From positions 1 to 31,065 of the forward strand of contig JAAENB010000831.1 in the NCBI GenBank assembly GCA_024224995.1: a DNA stretch of 31,065 bases, read 5' to 3'. This stretch comes from a bacterium. GTDB taxonomy: Bacteria; Spirochaetota; UBA4802; UBA5550. Below are positions 23,121 through 31,065 of this stretch, piece by piece (positions within the stretch are counted from its first letter, which is position 1; each line of letters begins with the position of its first letter). Below the pieces are notes generated by a model that saw only the letters and a list, made by a program, of their open reading frames with translations, was not told the DNA's origin and did not search any database. The translations under genes were made by a program, and so were the position numbers.

Positions 23121-24383
23121 ATGAAATTTAGACTAATATATCCCAAATGGACAAAAATTGAACGCCAGACGGAGTTTCATCTTCCGCCTCATGGTCCGGT
23201 TAATATGGCTGCTGCCATCCCCGACGACGTTGAAATTGAGTTTATTGATGAAAATGTAGAGCCCATCAATTTTGATGATTCTGTTGATTTTGTCGGGATC
23301 TCTATGATGCTTGTGAGCCAGGCAAAAAGAGGTTGGGAAATTGCCGATACATACCGGAAAAGAGGCGTAAAAGTTATTTTTGGCGGAATCTCTTCCATGC
23401 TTCTTTCCGAACAGACCATGGAACATGCTGACTCTGTTTTTCTTGGCGAGGCTGAAGGCAGGATGGAAGAAGTTTTTAATGACTTTAAAAATAATGAACT
23501 AAAACAAGTTTATGACTATATGGGAAACTTTTTACCCATCGAAATTGTTGGGCCGGCCAGGAGAGATATTCTCAAAAGAGAGTTTTATAATTACCGCGGT
23601 ATTCAAATGGTTGACCTGTTTCACGCCTCACGAGGCTGCCGTTTTAACTGCTACCCATGCTGCACCCCCTACCTGGGAGGAAAGAACTTTAGACCCAGAC
23701 CTCTTGACAGGGTTGTTGAAGAACTGGAAACTATCGATAACAATCGTTTGTTTATTGTTGATAATTCCCTTGCACAGGACGCGGAATGGGAAAAAAATCT
23801 TTTTAGAGAAATGATCCCGCTTAAAAAGAAATGGTGCTCTCATACCATTGAAGATAAACCGGAGATCCTGGACCTTGCAGCTCAAGCCGGAGCATGGTAT
23901 GTATACCAGGCTATTTTTGATACTTCCGATTATATAAAAGAACGGATTAAAAGATATCATGATTACGGTATTGGAGTGGAAGGAACTATCCTTCTGGGAC
24001 TCGATAACCATACTGAGGATTCTATCAAACGATTGATTGATTTTTTGCTTGAAGTTGATCTGGATCTTGCTGAATTTACGGTTCTCACGCCCTTCCCTCA
24101 CACCAGGGCCTTTGATGATCTTAAGAAAGATAATAGAATACTAACCTATGACTGGGATAAGTATACTGCTGACCAGGTTGTACATCAGCCGAAGAATATG
24201 ACTCCTGAAAAACTCCAGGAACTCTTTACCTATGCATGGGATACTTTTTACAAGGATGAACCCCAGGAATACAAGATGTTCAAACTTTTCAAGCAAGTCA
24301 TTGAAAAAGAAAAGGCCGACAATACTTTCAAGCCCAGAGACAGAAAAATGGCAAAAAACCGCTTCGGCAGATTAGAAAATTAA
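23121..24383 (+). CDS. B12-binding-domain radical SAM protein
   Basis: A 420-aa cytoplasmic protein. Residues 10-140 follow the cobalamin-binding Rossmann pattern ('FVGISMMLVSQAKRGWEIAD', 'VIFGGISSMLL', 'VFLGEAEG') but lack a clear D-x-H-x-x-G, so cobalamin may bind base-off or not at all. The radical SAM cluster motif is Cys173-x3-Cys177-x2-Cys180 (C-R-F-N-C-Y-P-C). Residues 195-340 fit the partial TIM barrel ('LFIVDNSLAQDAEW', 'TILLGLDNHTEDS', 'EFTVLTPFPHT'). Relatives include BchE/HpnJ-type methylases and cyclases; the substrate here is unknown. GGAGA precedes the ATG. Its end overlaps the convergent acyltransferase by four bases. Confidence 0.88.
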   Translation: MKFRLIYPKWTKIERQTEFHLPPHGPVNMAAAIPDDVEIEFIDENVEPINFDDSVDFVGISMMLVSQAKRGWEIADTYRKRGVKVIFGGISSMLLSEQTMEHADSVFLGEAEGRMEEVFNDFKNNELKQVYDYMGNFLPIEIVGPARRDILKREFYNYRGIQMVDLFHASRGCRFNCYPCCTPYLGGKNFRPRPLDRVVEELETIDNNRLFIVDNSLAQDAEWEKNLFREMIPLKKKWCSHTIEDKPEILDLAAQAGAWYVYQAIFDTSDYIKERIKRYHDYGIGVEGTILLGLDNHTEDSIKRLIDFLLEVDLDLAEFTVLTPFPHTRAFDDLKKDNRILTYDWDKYTADQVVHQPKNMTPEKLQELFTYAWDTFYKDEPQEYKMFKLFKQVIEKEKADNTFKPRDRKMAKNRFGRLEN

Positions 24384-25252
24384 GGACTTAAAAACTCTTC
24401 GAAATGGTACCATTCCAGGGGATACTCCCGGACAGTCTCTTCAAGGATATCCGCGTATCCCTGGCATGATTTTTGGATTGTTTCTTTTCGCTCCGCCCGG
24501 GATGGTGCGGTAACATATATGGGTTTTGATATTTTAAAGTGATATTTTCTTTTTCCTGTTTTAAAGACAAAAAAGATAAACAGGGGCACTCCCGAAAGAA
24601 GAGCGAAAATATGCGGTGTTTCGGGAAGTGTGCTTTTGTGTCCAAAGAAATCGACTTCTATGGCCCGGGGCTCTTTTCCCCAGAGCCGGTCCCCGGTCAT
24701 TGATACCAGGCCTCCTTCTTTGAGGAAATTTATACCGTCTATAATATCAAAAGGAGATCCGCCGTCTTCTTCAACCGCGATGATTTTAACTCCGGTCTCT
24801 TGCAGGCTGTTTTTTTGTATCTCTTCGATCTGTTCCTTATTTTTTACTCCCATATAAAGAAGTAGTTTTAACCCGGTTTTACGCAGAATATGAGCGGCAA
24901 TTTCCCAGTTTCCCATATGGGACATGAGAATAATTCCGCCCTTTTCTTTTTTGGTTGTCTCTTCCAGGAGCTCCCACCCTTCGGAGGTATAGGTTATTTT
25001 TTCATAATCCTGTACAAAAATCCGGTCGATAAAAAGCCTTGAAAAATTGTGGTATTGTTTCCAGGCACACCAGGTATGATAGATGCGGCTCTTTTTTGGA
25101 AAAACCGCTTTATAAAAGCGCACGCTTACGCCGACCCGGGAAGGGAAAAATAAAAAGAATCCCGTGGTTATTATGGAGACCGGGATTGAAAAAAACCAGG
25201 GACCTATTGTTTTTGATATATTGGTAAAAAGTCTATATAAAAAAGCTCTCAT
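24380..25252 (-). CDS. LpxL/HtrB-family lipid acyltransferase
   Basis: A 290-aa inner-membrane enzyme with a hydrophobic N-terminal helix at 15-37. The acyltransferase motif is H112-M-G-N-W-E117, the H-x4-E/D of the LpxL family, followed by 'LLLYMGVKNKEQ' and 'GGLVSMTGDRLWG'. Family members move an acyl group from a carrier protein onto lipid A or another lipid. It starts 23 bases after the MMPL-methyltransferase gene stop, so the two are an operon. Aryl-polyene clusters carry just such an acyltransferase, thought to join the polyene to its lipid or sugar anchor; a role in lipid A late acylation is the alternative. Confidence 0.88.
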   Translation of the reverse strand: MRAFLYRLFTNISKTIGPWFFSIPVSIITTGFFLFFPSRVGVSVRFYKAVFPKKSRIYHTWCAWKQYHNFSRLFIDRIFVQDYEKITYTSEGWELLEETTKKEKGGIILMSHMGNWEIAAHILRKTGLKLLLYMGVKNKEQIEEIQKNSLQETGVKIIAVEEDGGSPFDIIDGINFLKEGGLVSMTGDRLWGKEPRAIEVDFFGHKSTLPETPHIFALLSGVPLFIFFVFKTGKRKYHFKISKPIYVTAPSRAERKETIQKSCQGYADILEETVREYPLEWYHFEEFLSP

Positions 25253-25275
25253 GCTGTAAGTTCCAGGTTTAAAGT

Positions 25276-28200
25276 TTAGAGTTTTTTCGCGATGAACCAG
25301 GTTTCTTCCCTGTTGGGTCCGGGTTCAATCAATGTAATCTCAAATTTTGCTGCTGCCAGCATGGTTTCGATTTTTTCGGATGAGCGAAAATATGTCCGGT
25401 TTTTTCCTACTTTGTTTCGTATCTCTTCGATCCATCGTTCCCAGGGGACCCGTTTTTCCGATGGTACTGTTGCCCGTAAAACCAGGGTTCCACCTGGAGC
25501 CAGATTTGAGCAAAGCTTATCAAATGTCAATTGCAATTCCTCACCAGGTATATAGTGGATCATGTCGAGCATGAGGGCTGTATCAGCCGCTTTTGGTGCT
25601 GGCGGAATTACCGGGGTTTTGTCCTGTTCTACCTGTCCCTGGTTCCTGATTATTCGCGCTGCAATCCTGACTCTTTCTGTTTGCGGCTCCAGCCCGTATA
25701 CGCGGGCATTGGGGTAGAGCTCCAGTATCCAGGCTGCCGGGACCGCGTAGCCTGTTCCTATGTCAATTATGGTTTCCGGATTGTTAAGGAAATCGGCAAG
25801 CCGGGGGAACATGGGATCGAAGCGTATCTTGAAATAGGAAAAAAGACGGGGATATGCTTCCATGTGTTTGTACCTGGCGAAAACCCTTTTTTGATGTTTT
25901 CGCGACCCTGCCTGTACCGGTTCTGCCGGTTCAAGGGCTAATTCCGGTGTGGAATAAAATCGGCTTAGAACCGGAGGCAGTATTGTAAAGGCTCCTATAA
26001 GGGAATAGCCGATTCCCAGGAGAGAGGTTATTCCCGCGCTTCTCAGTAAAGAATGTTCTGCTGTTAATAATACGCCAAAACCAATCAATGTTGATATCGA
26101 TGCCAGGAAAACAGCCATGCGGATGAGCCCCATGGCTGTGCTGTTCTCATCCCGGTACCGCTGGTATGACCTGACAAAGAAAAGGGAATAATCTATTCCC
26201 ATTCCAATGATTATTATGGAAAGCATAAGTCCCGGTATATCCAGGGGATGACCTATGAGTTTCAGGGTTCCTAAGGTGGATACCAGGGCAAAACTTATGG
26301 GTGCCAGTGTAATGAGGGTTATTTTCCAGTCAAAAAAGAACATAAATAAGAGTATTATCACACTTATTCCTATTATTATTACCATTTTTACGAAAGTATC
26401 GGAGAGAATTGAACCCAGTCTTTCAGTAAAGAGACCGGGATCGAAAACCGTGGCTTTTCCTGACGCTGAATATTTATCAAAAAATTGTTCTTTATTATAT
26501 GTTTTTCCCGGAGTTAATGTTGAGAATTGTATCCATGCTTTTTCATCACCGGTTTTTGCGATTCCCAGGAGCTGGTGATATGTTTCCGAAAGGGGGATGG
26601 CGTTTTTCTCTTTCAGGGCGATATTTTTAAAAAACGGATCAAAACCACTTACGGAAAAACCGAATTCTTGTGAAGCTCTTCTTATTGAATTTTTCAGGTT
26701 TTGGACCCGTTCCCGGCTCCAGAATGTTTTCCAGGCCTGGAAATTGCTTTGCAGCCGCTCTGTTCCGGGGAATATCATTGATGGGACAAATGCGGATTCC
26801 AGGCTTCCTGATACAATATCGGCCTCCAGCATGGATACGAGTTTGTCCCCATTATCCTGAAGCTCCTGTATTGATTTGGCTTCCGTGGCTATGAATATCT
26901 TGCTGAATATATCTCCCCAAACCTCTTTTACAAGTTGTTCCGCAGCCAGTGTTTCTTTGCTTACGGTATTCATACTGGAAAGGCTTACCTGGAATTCAGG
27001 TTTGGCAAAAAAGAGCATTACCACTGCGAAAAGAAGAGCTCCGTATGCTTTGTATTTTTTCCCCGATAGGGCGAATTTGTTTACAAAATTTTGCAAGGGC
27101 AGTTTTCTTTCCCGTTTTACCGCGGGCATTACTGGGAAGAGTATGGGAAAGATTGTATGTACAAATATAAATGAAAAGCTTATTCCCAGGGCCGCGAACC
27201 GGCCTATTTGCGTGAGGATAGAAAAACCGCTTATAAATAGCGAGGAGAAGGCTCCTACGGTGGTGAGGGTTGCCAGCAGGCCTACTGACCAGACCTCCTT
27301 TGCCGCGTACCGGCCTGATGTTTCATAGGGCCTGTCCAGGAACAGGAGATAGGCTATTCCATGGTCCACTGTTATCGAAATTATTGCTCCTCCGAAGCCC
27401 ACTGCCAGGATCGATATTTTCTGTGTGAATAGTGAATAGACAAAAAGAGCCATCATGGCTCCAACTATTGCCGGCACCAGTGACAGAAGACCGATTATGG
27501 GTCTGGGAAATGCCAGTATCAGCATGAGGGCGATTCCTAATGTAGCGAAAAGTATAGCTTTTTGAGTATCTTTTTTGGCTATTTCTTCGTTATCAAGGGC
27601 TGCCCGGTAGCCTCCTACAGGTGATATTTTTATGACGCCTTTCCCGTATTTTTTATCGATCTGTTCGATGGTTGTATTCATGGTATTGTTGATGTTTCTT
27701 GCCAGGACAGAATCGGTGCTTGAGCCTGCCGGTTCCGCCATTACAAGGAGATGTTTTCCGTCACTGGAAAGGAGCTGATCCCGGTAGATTTGAACGTTAT
27801 TTGATGGTGCCAGGTGCGCCAGCTTTGCAAGGGCTACATTTTTGATTCCCAGGGGGTCCCGTGTTATCATCTCTGCCTGCCCTATTCCCTCCAGGCTTGA
27901 GAGCTGCTCCAGGTTTTTTGCAAAGATCTCCCGCACTTTTTCCGGTTTAAGCAGGGGAGCTATTTTCTCTTCCAGTTCTTTTTGGGTTAAGAGCATGGGG
28001 AGGTTTTTTACCGTGTGAAATAAAAGCTCCGGCATTATTTCACGCATTTTTCCCATGCCCACTTCGCTGAAATATTTGCTTTTTTGCAGTTCTTCTTCTA
28101 CCAGTTGGGCTGCTTCAACCAGCAGGTCCATATCAGCCTCTTTATGGCTGATATCGATCACGATCCGGTCCTGAACCGGGTGATTATCTATAACATATCG

Positions 28201-28347
28201 AGCATCTTCAAGGACCGGGTCATTTCCGGGCAGGGACTTTGCTATATCCGTATCAAACTTCAGGCGATTAAGCCCTATGTAAAACAGGATTCCTATTACT
28301 GAGGTTATGATTATTAAAAGAGGCCATCGTAATTGTTCTTTTTTCAT
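25276..28347 (-). CDS. MMPL/RND lipid exporter fused to a SAM methyltransferase
   Basis: About 1,023 residues from ATG 28347. I reject the TTG at 28371 because it lies in the T-run of the preceding terminator. Residues 1-800 are an MMPL exporter: one N-terminal helix, a periplasmic loop, five helices near 255-415 with 'FGGAIISITVDHGIAYLLF', then a second half with helices near 655-800 and 'IIGMGIDYSLFFVRSY'. Residues about 815-1023 form a class I methyltransferase with motif I D862-I-G-T-G, an acidic 'YGLEP' and 'LMLDMIHYIPGEEL', 'LAPGGTLVLRA'. In related clusters these two are usually separate genes, as I recall. The fusion suggests methylation of the same product that is exported, on the cytoplasmic side. 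Confidence 0.9.
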   Translation of the reverse strand: MKKEQLRWPLLIIITSVIGILFYIGLNRLKFDTDIAKSLPGNDPVLEDARYVIDNHPVQDRIVIDISHKEADMDLLVEAAQLVEEELQKSKYFSEVGMGKMREIMPELLFHTVKNLPMLLTQKELEEKIAPLLKPEKVREIFAKNLEQLSSLEGIGQAEMITRDPLGIKNVALAKLAHLAPSNNVQIYRDQLLSSDGKHLLVMAEPAGSSTDSVLARNINNTMNTTIEQIDKKYGKGVIKISPVGGYRAALDNEEIAKKDTQKAILFATLGIALMLILAFPRPIIGLLSLVPAIVGAMMALFVYSLFTQKISILAVGFGGAIISITVDHGIAYLLFLDRPYETSGRYAAKEVWSVGLLATLTTVGAFSSLFISGFSILTQIGRFAALGISFSFIFVHTIFPILFPVMPAVKRERKLPLQNFVNKFALSGKKYKAYGALLFAVVMLFFAKPEFQVSLSSMNTVSKETLAAEQLVKEVWGDIFSKIFIATEAKSIQELQDNGDKLVSMLEADIVSGSLESAFVPSMIFPGTERLQSNFQAWKTFWSRERVQNLKNSIRRASQEFGFSVSGFDPFFKNIALKEKNAIPLSETYHQLLGIAKTGDEKAWIQFSTLTPGKTYNKEQFFDKYSASGKATVFDPGLFTERLGSILSDTFVKMVIIIGISVIILLFMFFFDWKITLITLAPISFALVSTLGTLKLIGHPLDIPGLMLSIIIIGMGIDYSLFFVRSYQRYRDENSTAMGLIRMAVFLASISTLIGFGVLLTAEHSLLRSAGITSLLGIGYSLIGAFTILPPVLSRFYSTPELALEPAEPVQAGSRKHQKRVFARYKHMEAYPRLFSYFKIRFDPMFPRLADFLNNPETIIDIGTGYAVPAAWILELYPNARVYGLEPQTERVRIAARIIRNQGQVEQDKTPVIPPAPKAADTALMLDMIHYIPGEELQLTFDKLCSNLAPGGTLVLRATVPSEKRVPWERWIEEIRNKVGKNRTYFRSSEKIETMLAAAKFEITLIEPGPNREETWFIAKKL

Positions 28348-28371
28348 GGTTATTCCGGGTTCTTTTATCAA

Positions 28372-28397
28372 AAAGCGAGGTTGCGTAACCTCGCTTT
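28372..28397 (-). terminator. Rho-independent terminator of the symporter operon
   Basis: AAAGCGAGGTT (28372-28382) and AACCTCGCTTT (28387-28397) form a perfect 11-bp stem with a 4-base loop. On the minus strand it is followed by TTTTTGAT. It lies 41 bases after the symporter stop and only 24 bases before the MMPL start codon. Confidence 0.85.
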
Positions 28398-28437
28398 CAA
28401 GAGATTTTGATTCCTTTTTAATGGAATTTTGCGTTTT

Positions 28438-30312
28438 TTAAATGATTTTTTCCATAACAACGGGCCTTTTGCTGTCAATTTTCGCTTCAATTATATGAAT
28501 TTCCGACAATAATACGATATTATCCCCTAAGTTGTGAGGATCAAGAGCCATGAGCTGAACAGAACGCAGTCCGCCATACCACCACCGTGAGTCTGAAACA
28601 TAGATAATATCTCCAACTTCAGCTTTTAAGCAATCCATGGCCTCTCTGCTCAATGATACACCCTCTATATCTTTCATCTCGGTTTTTATCTCAAGTATTC
28701 CTCTGTACTTTTTACCGGGAATATCATCATTTGGCTTGCGGCCTCCTTTGAAGCGGCGTTTTGCTTCTTCTATTGAGTCAACAACCAGACCAGCCAATTC
28801 TTCTTTGCTCTTTGGTTTTGTGCAAAAAGTAACAATAATGCCGATAGCTCCGCAGGTGACGAGTCCGTAAAGTGCCCTCATGTATTTATATCCATCAGGG
28901 TCCACACCCTGGGCAAAAGGAGATACAAGAACAGGAAAGGCGATAGACAGACCTACCATAAAACCACCCCCCACAATAGTGGCGAAAGCAGCCGTTGTTG
29001 TGTACCTTTTCCAGAAAGCAGCAAATAGAATGGTTATGACCATTGGGGGAGTTATGGCCGCAGTAAAGGCTCCGTGGGCCACATAGATAGAGTGAAAGCT
29101 CTGAAACAAAGGAACAAGAGCAAGCCCGAACAGGGCCGCGAAAATGGCAACGTATTTCGCCCATTTTAAATAATACGAGTCATCCATGTCCGGCTTTATC
29201 TCTTTTACTATATCGTTCACACTAATGGCAGATACGGCGTTAATAAGCGTATCAATAGTTGACATTAGCGCGGCAGTTAACGCCGCCATTATGAATCCAA
29301 ACACTCCCGGAACGGCGATACGGCTCGCAACTTCAACAAAAATATGATCGGGATTTACTCCCGCAGGGATTAGACCCAGGTTAACCATTGAACTTCCCAA
29401 CCACCCTGCGTTTGAAACAACAAAGGCCACAAGAGGCATAAAGACCAGTACCACCATAAAAATGGCTCTTTTTCCTTCCTTTGGGGACTTTACGCTCATG
29501 AACCGCATAAGTACTCCCTGGTTCATGAAATAGAACGCAAAAGAATTTGCCATGCCGTCCTGCCAGAAAATTCCCGCGGAATTAAATTTTGGATTATCGT
29601 TAAAATGGGCAAAGGGAAGTTTATGCGCGGTATCAAGGGAATTCCAAAAAGTTCCGAAATCTCCAATATAATAAATTCCAAGCCCAAAAACGACAAATCC
29701 TGCCAGTATTAGAATAAAACTCTGCGCCAGGTCGGTCATTATTACTGAGGTTTGTCCGCCAGCGTGCATATATATTCCGCAGATGATTGAGATAACCAGG
29801 GCAATGACGAAAACTCCGGTTTTTACTCCTAATTCAATTCCAAATATATCGGAAATCATGGGTTGAACCAGGGGTTGGAGCGCGACTCCAATGGTAAAGA
29901 GGTTAATACCTATATATCCGATTAAATAAGTGAGCAGAACAACGATGGCGGCTTTTCTTGTTTTTTTATCAAAACGTTTTTCGAAATATTCGGGAATTGA
30001 AACGACCCGTGAAAAATAAATTATCGGGAGCCAGCCAATGACAAATAGGGGGATGATGAACCAGTCGTTTAAGTAGCTCATGGTTGATGAAAAGCCATAT
30101 TTATACCCGGCAGTGGAATATTTAATAAAGCTGTAAGACCCAACCAGTGTGGCGATACAGCTGAAAGAAATGAGCCACCAGCTGAACCGCTGTCCACCGA
30201 AAAAGAAATCCTTTGTTGACCTGGTGAACCTGCCGAACCATGTTCCGAAACCCAGTATGAGAGTGAAATATATTATTATTACGATAAAATCAAGTCCTGT
30301 TCCTTTGCCCAT
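28438..30312 (-). CDS. Sodium:solute symporter family protein with soluble C-terminal domain
   Basis: A 624-aa SSS-family transporter with about 13 membrane helices over residues 5-510. Family marks include 'DFFFGGQRFSWWLISFSCIATLVGSYSF' (opening region, helix 2), 'SIPEYFEKRFDKKTRKAA', 'GGQTSVIMTDLAQSF' and 'ALTAALMSTIDTLINAVSAI', the last holding sodium-site Ser/Thr residues. The substrate could be a sugar, an amino acid or an organic acid. Residues 525-624 are hydrophilic ('GVSLSREAMDCLKAEVGDIIYVSDSRWWYG' zone) and form a separate small domain not found in the shortest family members. The ATG has AGGAG inside the end of the 67-aa gene, 1 base away, so translation is coupled. Confidence 0.9.
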   Translation of the reverse strand: MGKGTGLDFIVIIIYFTLILGFGTWFGRFTRSTKDFFFGGQRFSWWLISFSCIATLVGSYSFIKYSTAGYKYGFSSTMSYLNDWFIIPLFVIGWLPIIYFSRVVSIPEYFEKRFDKKTRKAAIVVLLTYLIGYIGINLFTIGVALQPLVQPMISDIFGIELGVKTGVFVIALVISIICGIYMHAGGQTSVIMTDLAQSFILILAGFVVFGLGIYYIGDFGTFWNSLDTAHKLPFAHFNDNPKFNSAGIFWQDGMANSFAFYFMNQGVLMRFMSVKSPKEGKRAIFMVVLVFMPLVAFVVSNAGWLGSSMVNLGLIPAGVNPDHIFVEVASRIAVPGVFGFIMAALTAALMSTIDTLINAVSAISVNDIVKEIKPDMDDSYYLKWAKYVAIFAALFGLALVPLFQSFHSIYVAHGAFTAAITPPMVITILFAAFWKRYTTTAAFATIVGGGFMVGLSIAFPVLVSPFAQGVDPDGYKYMRALYGLVTCGAIGIIVTFCTKPKSKEELAGLVVDSIEEAKRRFKGGRKPNDDIPGKKYRGILEIKTEMKDIEGVSLSREAMDCLKAEVGDIIYVSDSRWWYGGLRSVQLMALDPHNLGDNIVLLSEIHIIEAKIDSKRPVVMEKII

Positions 30313-30313
30313 C

Positions 30314-30517
30314 TTATGCTCCTGAAGCGATTGTTATAATAATATGCATCGTAAGATAAATGAAAAATCCCACAATTAATTGGAAAAAAATTCTTTTGTC
30401 TTTTTTTAATTCAAGCTTTAACGCTCTTTTTTTAATCGCTAAGATGATGCTTAAGGAGAAAACGACACCTCCAATAAGGTATTGATAAGCCAGGGGAAAC
30501 CATGGTGATTCAATCAT
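30314..30517 (-). CDS. Small two-helix membrane protein coupled to the symporter
   Basis: A 67-aa protein: helix 1 at about 8-27 (YQYLIGGVVFSLSIILAI), a basic loop 'KKRALKLELKKDKR', and helix 2 at about 44-63. It starts 2 bases after the phosphatase stop with AAGGAG overlapping that stop, and its own last codons hold the symporter's ribosome-binding site. The positive loop places both ends outside the cytoplasm. The tight coupling suggests an accessory subunit of the symporter, as small proteins are for some SSS carriers. I know no named family for it. Confidence 0.75.
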   Translation of the reverse strand: MIESPWFPLAYQYLIGGVVFSLSIILAIKKRALKLELKKDKRIFFQLIVGFFIYLTMHIIITIASGA

Positions 30518-30519
30518 AT

Positions 30520-31065
30520 CTACTCCTTTTGAGATAAATTTGTATCCGGAGTTATTTCTCTTATTTCACTCTTATCAAGGTGTGGTAGTGAACGATGTTT
30601 ATTAGACGGTAGTCCCTGCATTATTGCAAGTAATATTTGCAGCGCGTCTCCATGGGAGACGAATAGTATGGTTTCATTTTTATGCTTTTTCTCGCATTCT
30701 TTAATTAAGCCAAATACCCGCTCTTTTACACTGTTGGGAGACTCTACGTTATTATTTGTATTATCGGGATTGTTTTGGTCTTCCTGCCAGACTGTTCCGT
30801 AGTGTTTGTCCGGCTTCCCGTCATGGTCGCCAAAGTATCGTTCCCGTAATAAGTGGGTATATTCGATATGATTTATTGAGCATAGCTGCGCCGCTATTTG
30901 AGCTGTTTCTCTGGCTCGCAGGAAGTCGGATGAGTATATTTTAGTAATATTGTTGGGCTGAAAGGAGTCTTTGATTTGTTTGCGCCCTAAATCGGTAAGA
31001 CCGTAGTCAGTGGTGCCTATTTTGGGATCACTGACTATTATACCCGCTACATTGGCCTTGCTTTC
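30520..31065 (-). CDS. Histidine phosphatase (phosphoglycerate mutase-like), 5' part cut
   Basis: The minus strand is open for 182 codons from the window edge to TAG at 30520-30522. 'TDYGLTDLGRKQI' and 'IYSSDFLRARETAQIAA' are the second and third blocks of the histidine phosphatase superfamily, and 'ILFVSHGDALQILLA' carries the second catalytic His. The first catalytic R-H-G block lies beyond the window. The middle 'ERYFGDHDG' supplies the usual acidic residue. Substrates in the family range from phosphosugars to nucleotides; this one cannot be told. It is the first visible gene of the operon with the 67-aa protein and symporter. Confidence 0.88.
   Translation of the reverse strand, partial: ESKANVAGIIVSDPKIGTTDYGLTDLGRKQIKDSFQPNNITKIYSSDFLRARETAQIAAQLCSINHIEYTHLLRERYFGDHDGKPDKHYGTVWQEDQNNPDNTNNNVESPNSVKERVFGLIKECEKKHKNETILFVSHGDALQILLAIMQGLPSNKHRSLPHLDKSEIREITPDTNLSQKE

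Noticed and set aside
25531..25941. Plus-strand 136-codon frame
   Set aside because: Shadow of the methyltransferase domain of the MMPL fusion protein.
28348..28371. Upstream TTG start for the MMPL gene
   Set aside because: The TTG falls in the T-run of the symporter terminator and has no ribosome-binding site; ATG 28347 begins directly with a typical basic, then hydrophobic, helix.

Overview
This window is AT-rich bacterial DNA from a Gram-negative (double-membrane) organism. The evidence is a LolA-like carrier, an LpxL-type acyltransferase, an MMPL exporter and a DUF1207-type beta-barrel protein. Relaxed lipoboxes (FTSC, CLSC), a free-standing DbpA RNA-binding domain, DUF4416 and PAS/HATPase signalling fit a spirochaete (Spirochaetota), probably anaerobic. 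That placement is tentative because no rRNA or marker phylogeny can be done here.

Layout. (1) 1-1169, minus strand: a DUF4416 gene followed by a secreted Asp-box protein cut by the window edge. (2) 1393-7003, an accessory, defence-like block: a Ser/Thr kinase translationally coupled to an unknown barrel-like protein (plus), converging on a minus operon of a broken AAA ATPase, a second AAA/winged-helix ATPase and a PD-(D/E)XK nuclease-like protein. That operon has a full-consensus promoter embedded in an operator-like inverted repeat. (3) 7090-8868: a TetR regulator with an operator inside its own promoter and an Fe-S protein, closed by a perfect hairpin. (4) 8933-12790: an unknown membrane protein, the FtsK DNA translocase and a lipoprotein. 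(5) 16190-12803, minus operon: glycosyltransferase, OmpR-type regulator with a degenerate receiver, orphan DbpA domain, and a zinc-finger methyltransferase. (6) 16439-21757, plus operon: pseudo-receiver/PAS/HATPase protein, PurM, then a hotdog dehydratase, FabG, LolA-like and DUF3261 lipoprotein. (7) 21819-23008: an outer-membrane beta-barrel protein and a probable small RNA with its own promoter and terminator. (8) 23121-28347: a B12/radical-SAM protein converging on an acyltransferase and an MMPL exporter fused to a methyltransferase. (9) 28372-31065, minus operon: histidine phosphatase (partial), 67-aa membrane protein and a sodium:solute symporter with a soluble tail, ending in a clear terminator.

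How the genes relate. Dehydratase + FabG + LolA-like + DUF3261 + LpxL-like acyltransferase + MMPL + methyltransferase is the accessory gene set of aryl-polyene-type lipid pigment clusters. Here it is split into two blocks and lacks ketosynthases, acyl carriers and the starter-unit ligase, which would have to be encoded elsewhere. The kinase/barrel pair and the ATPase/ATPase/nuclease operon are the best candidates for an undescribed system. One of those ATPases carries both a nonsense codon and a frameshift ahead of its Walker A motif. Two signalling proteins 1.5 kb apart have lost key receiver residues.
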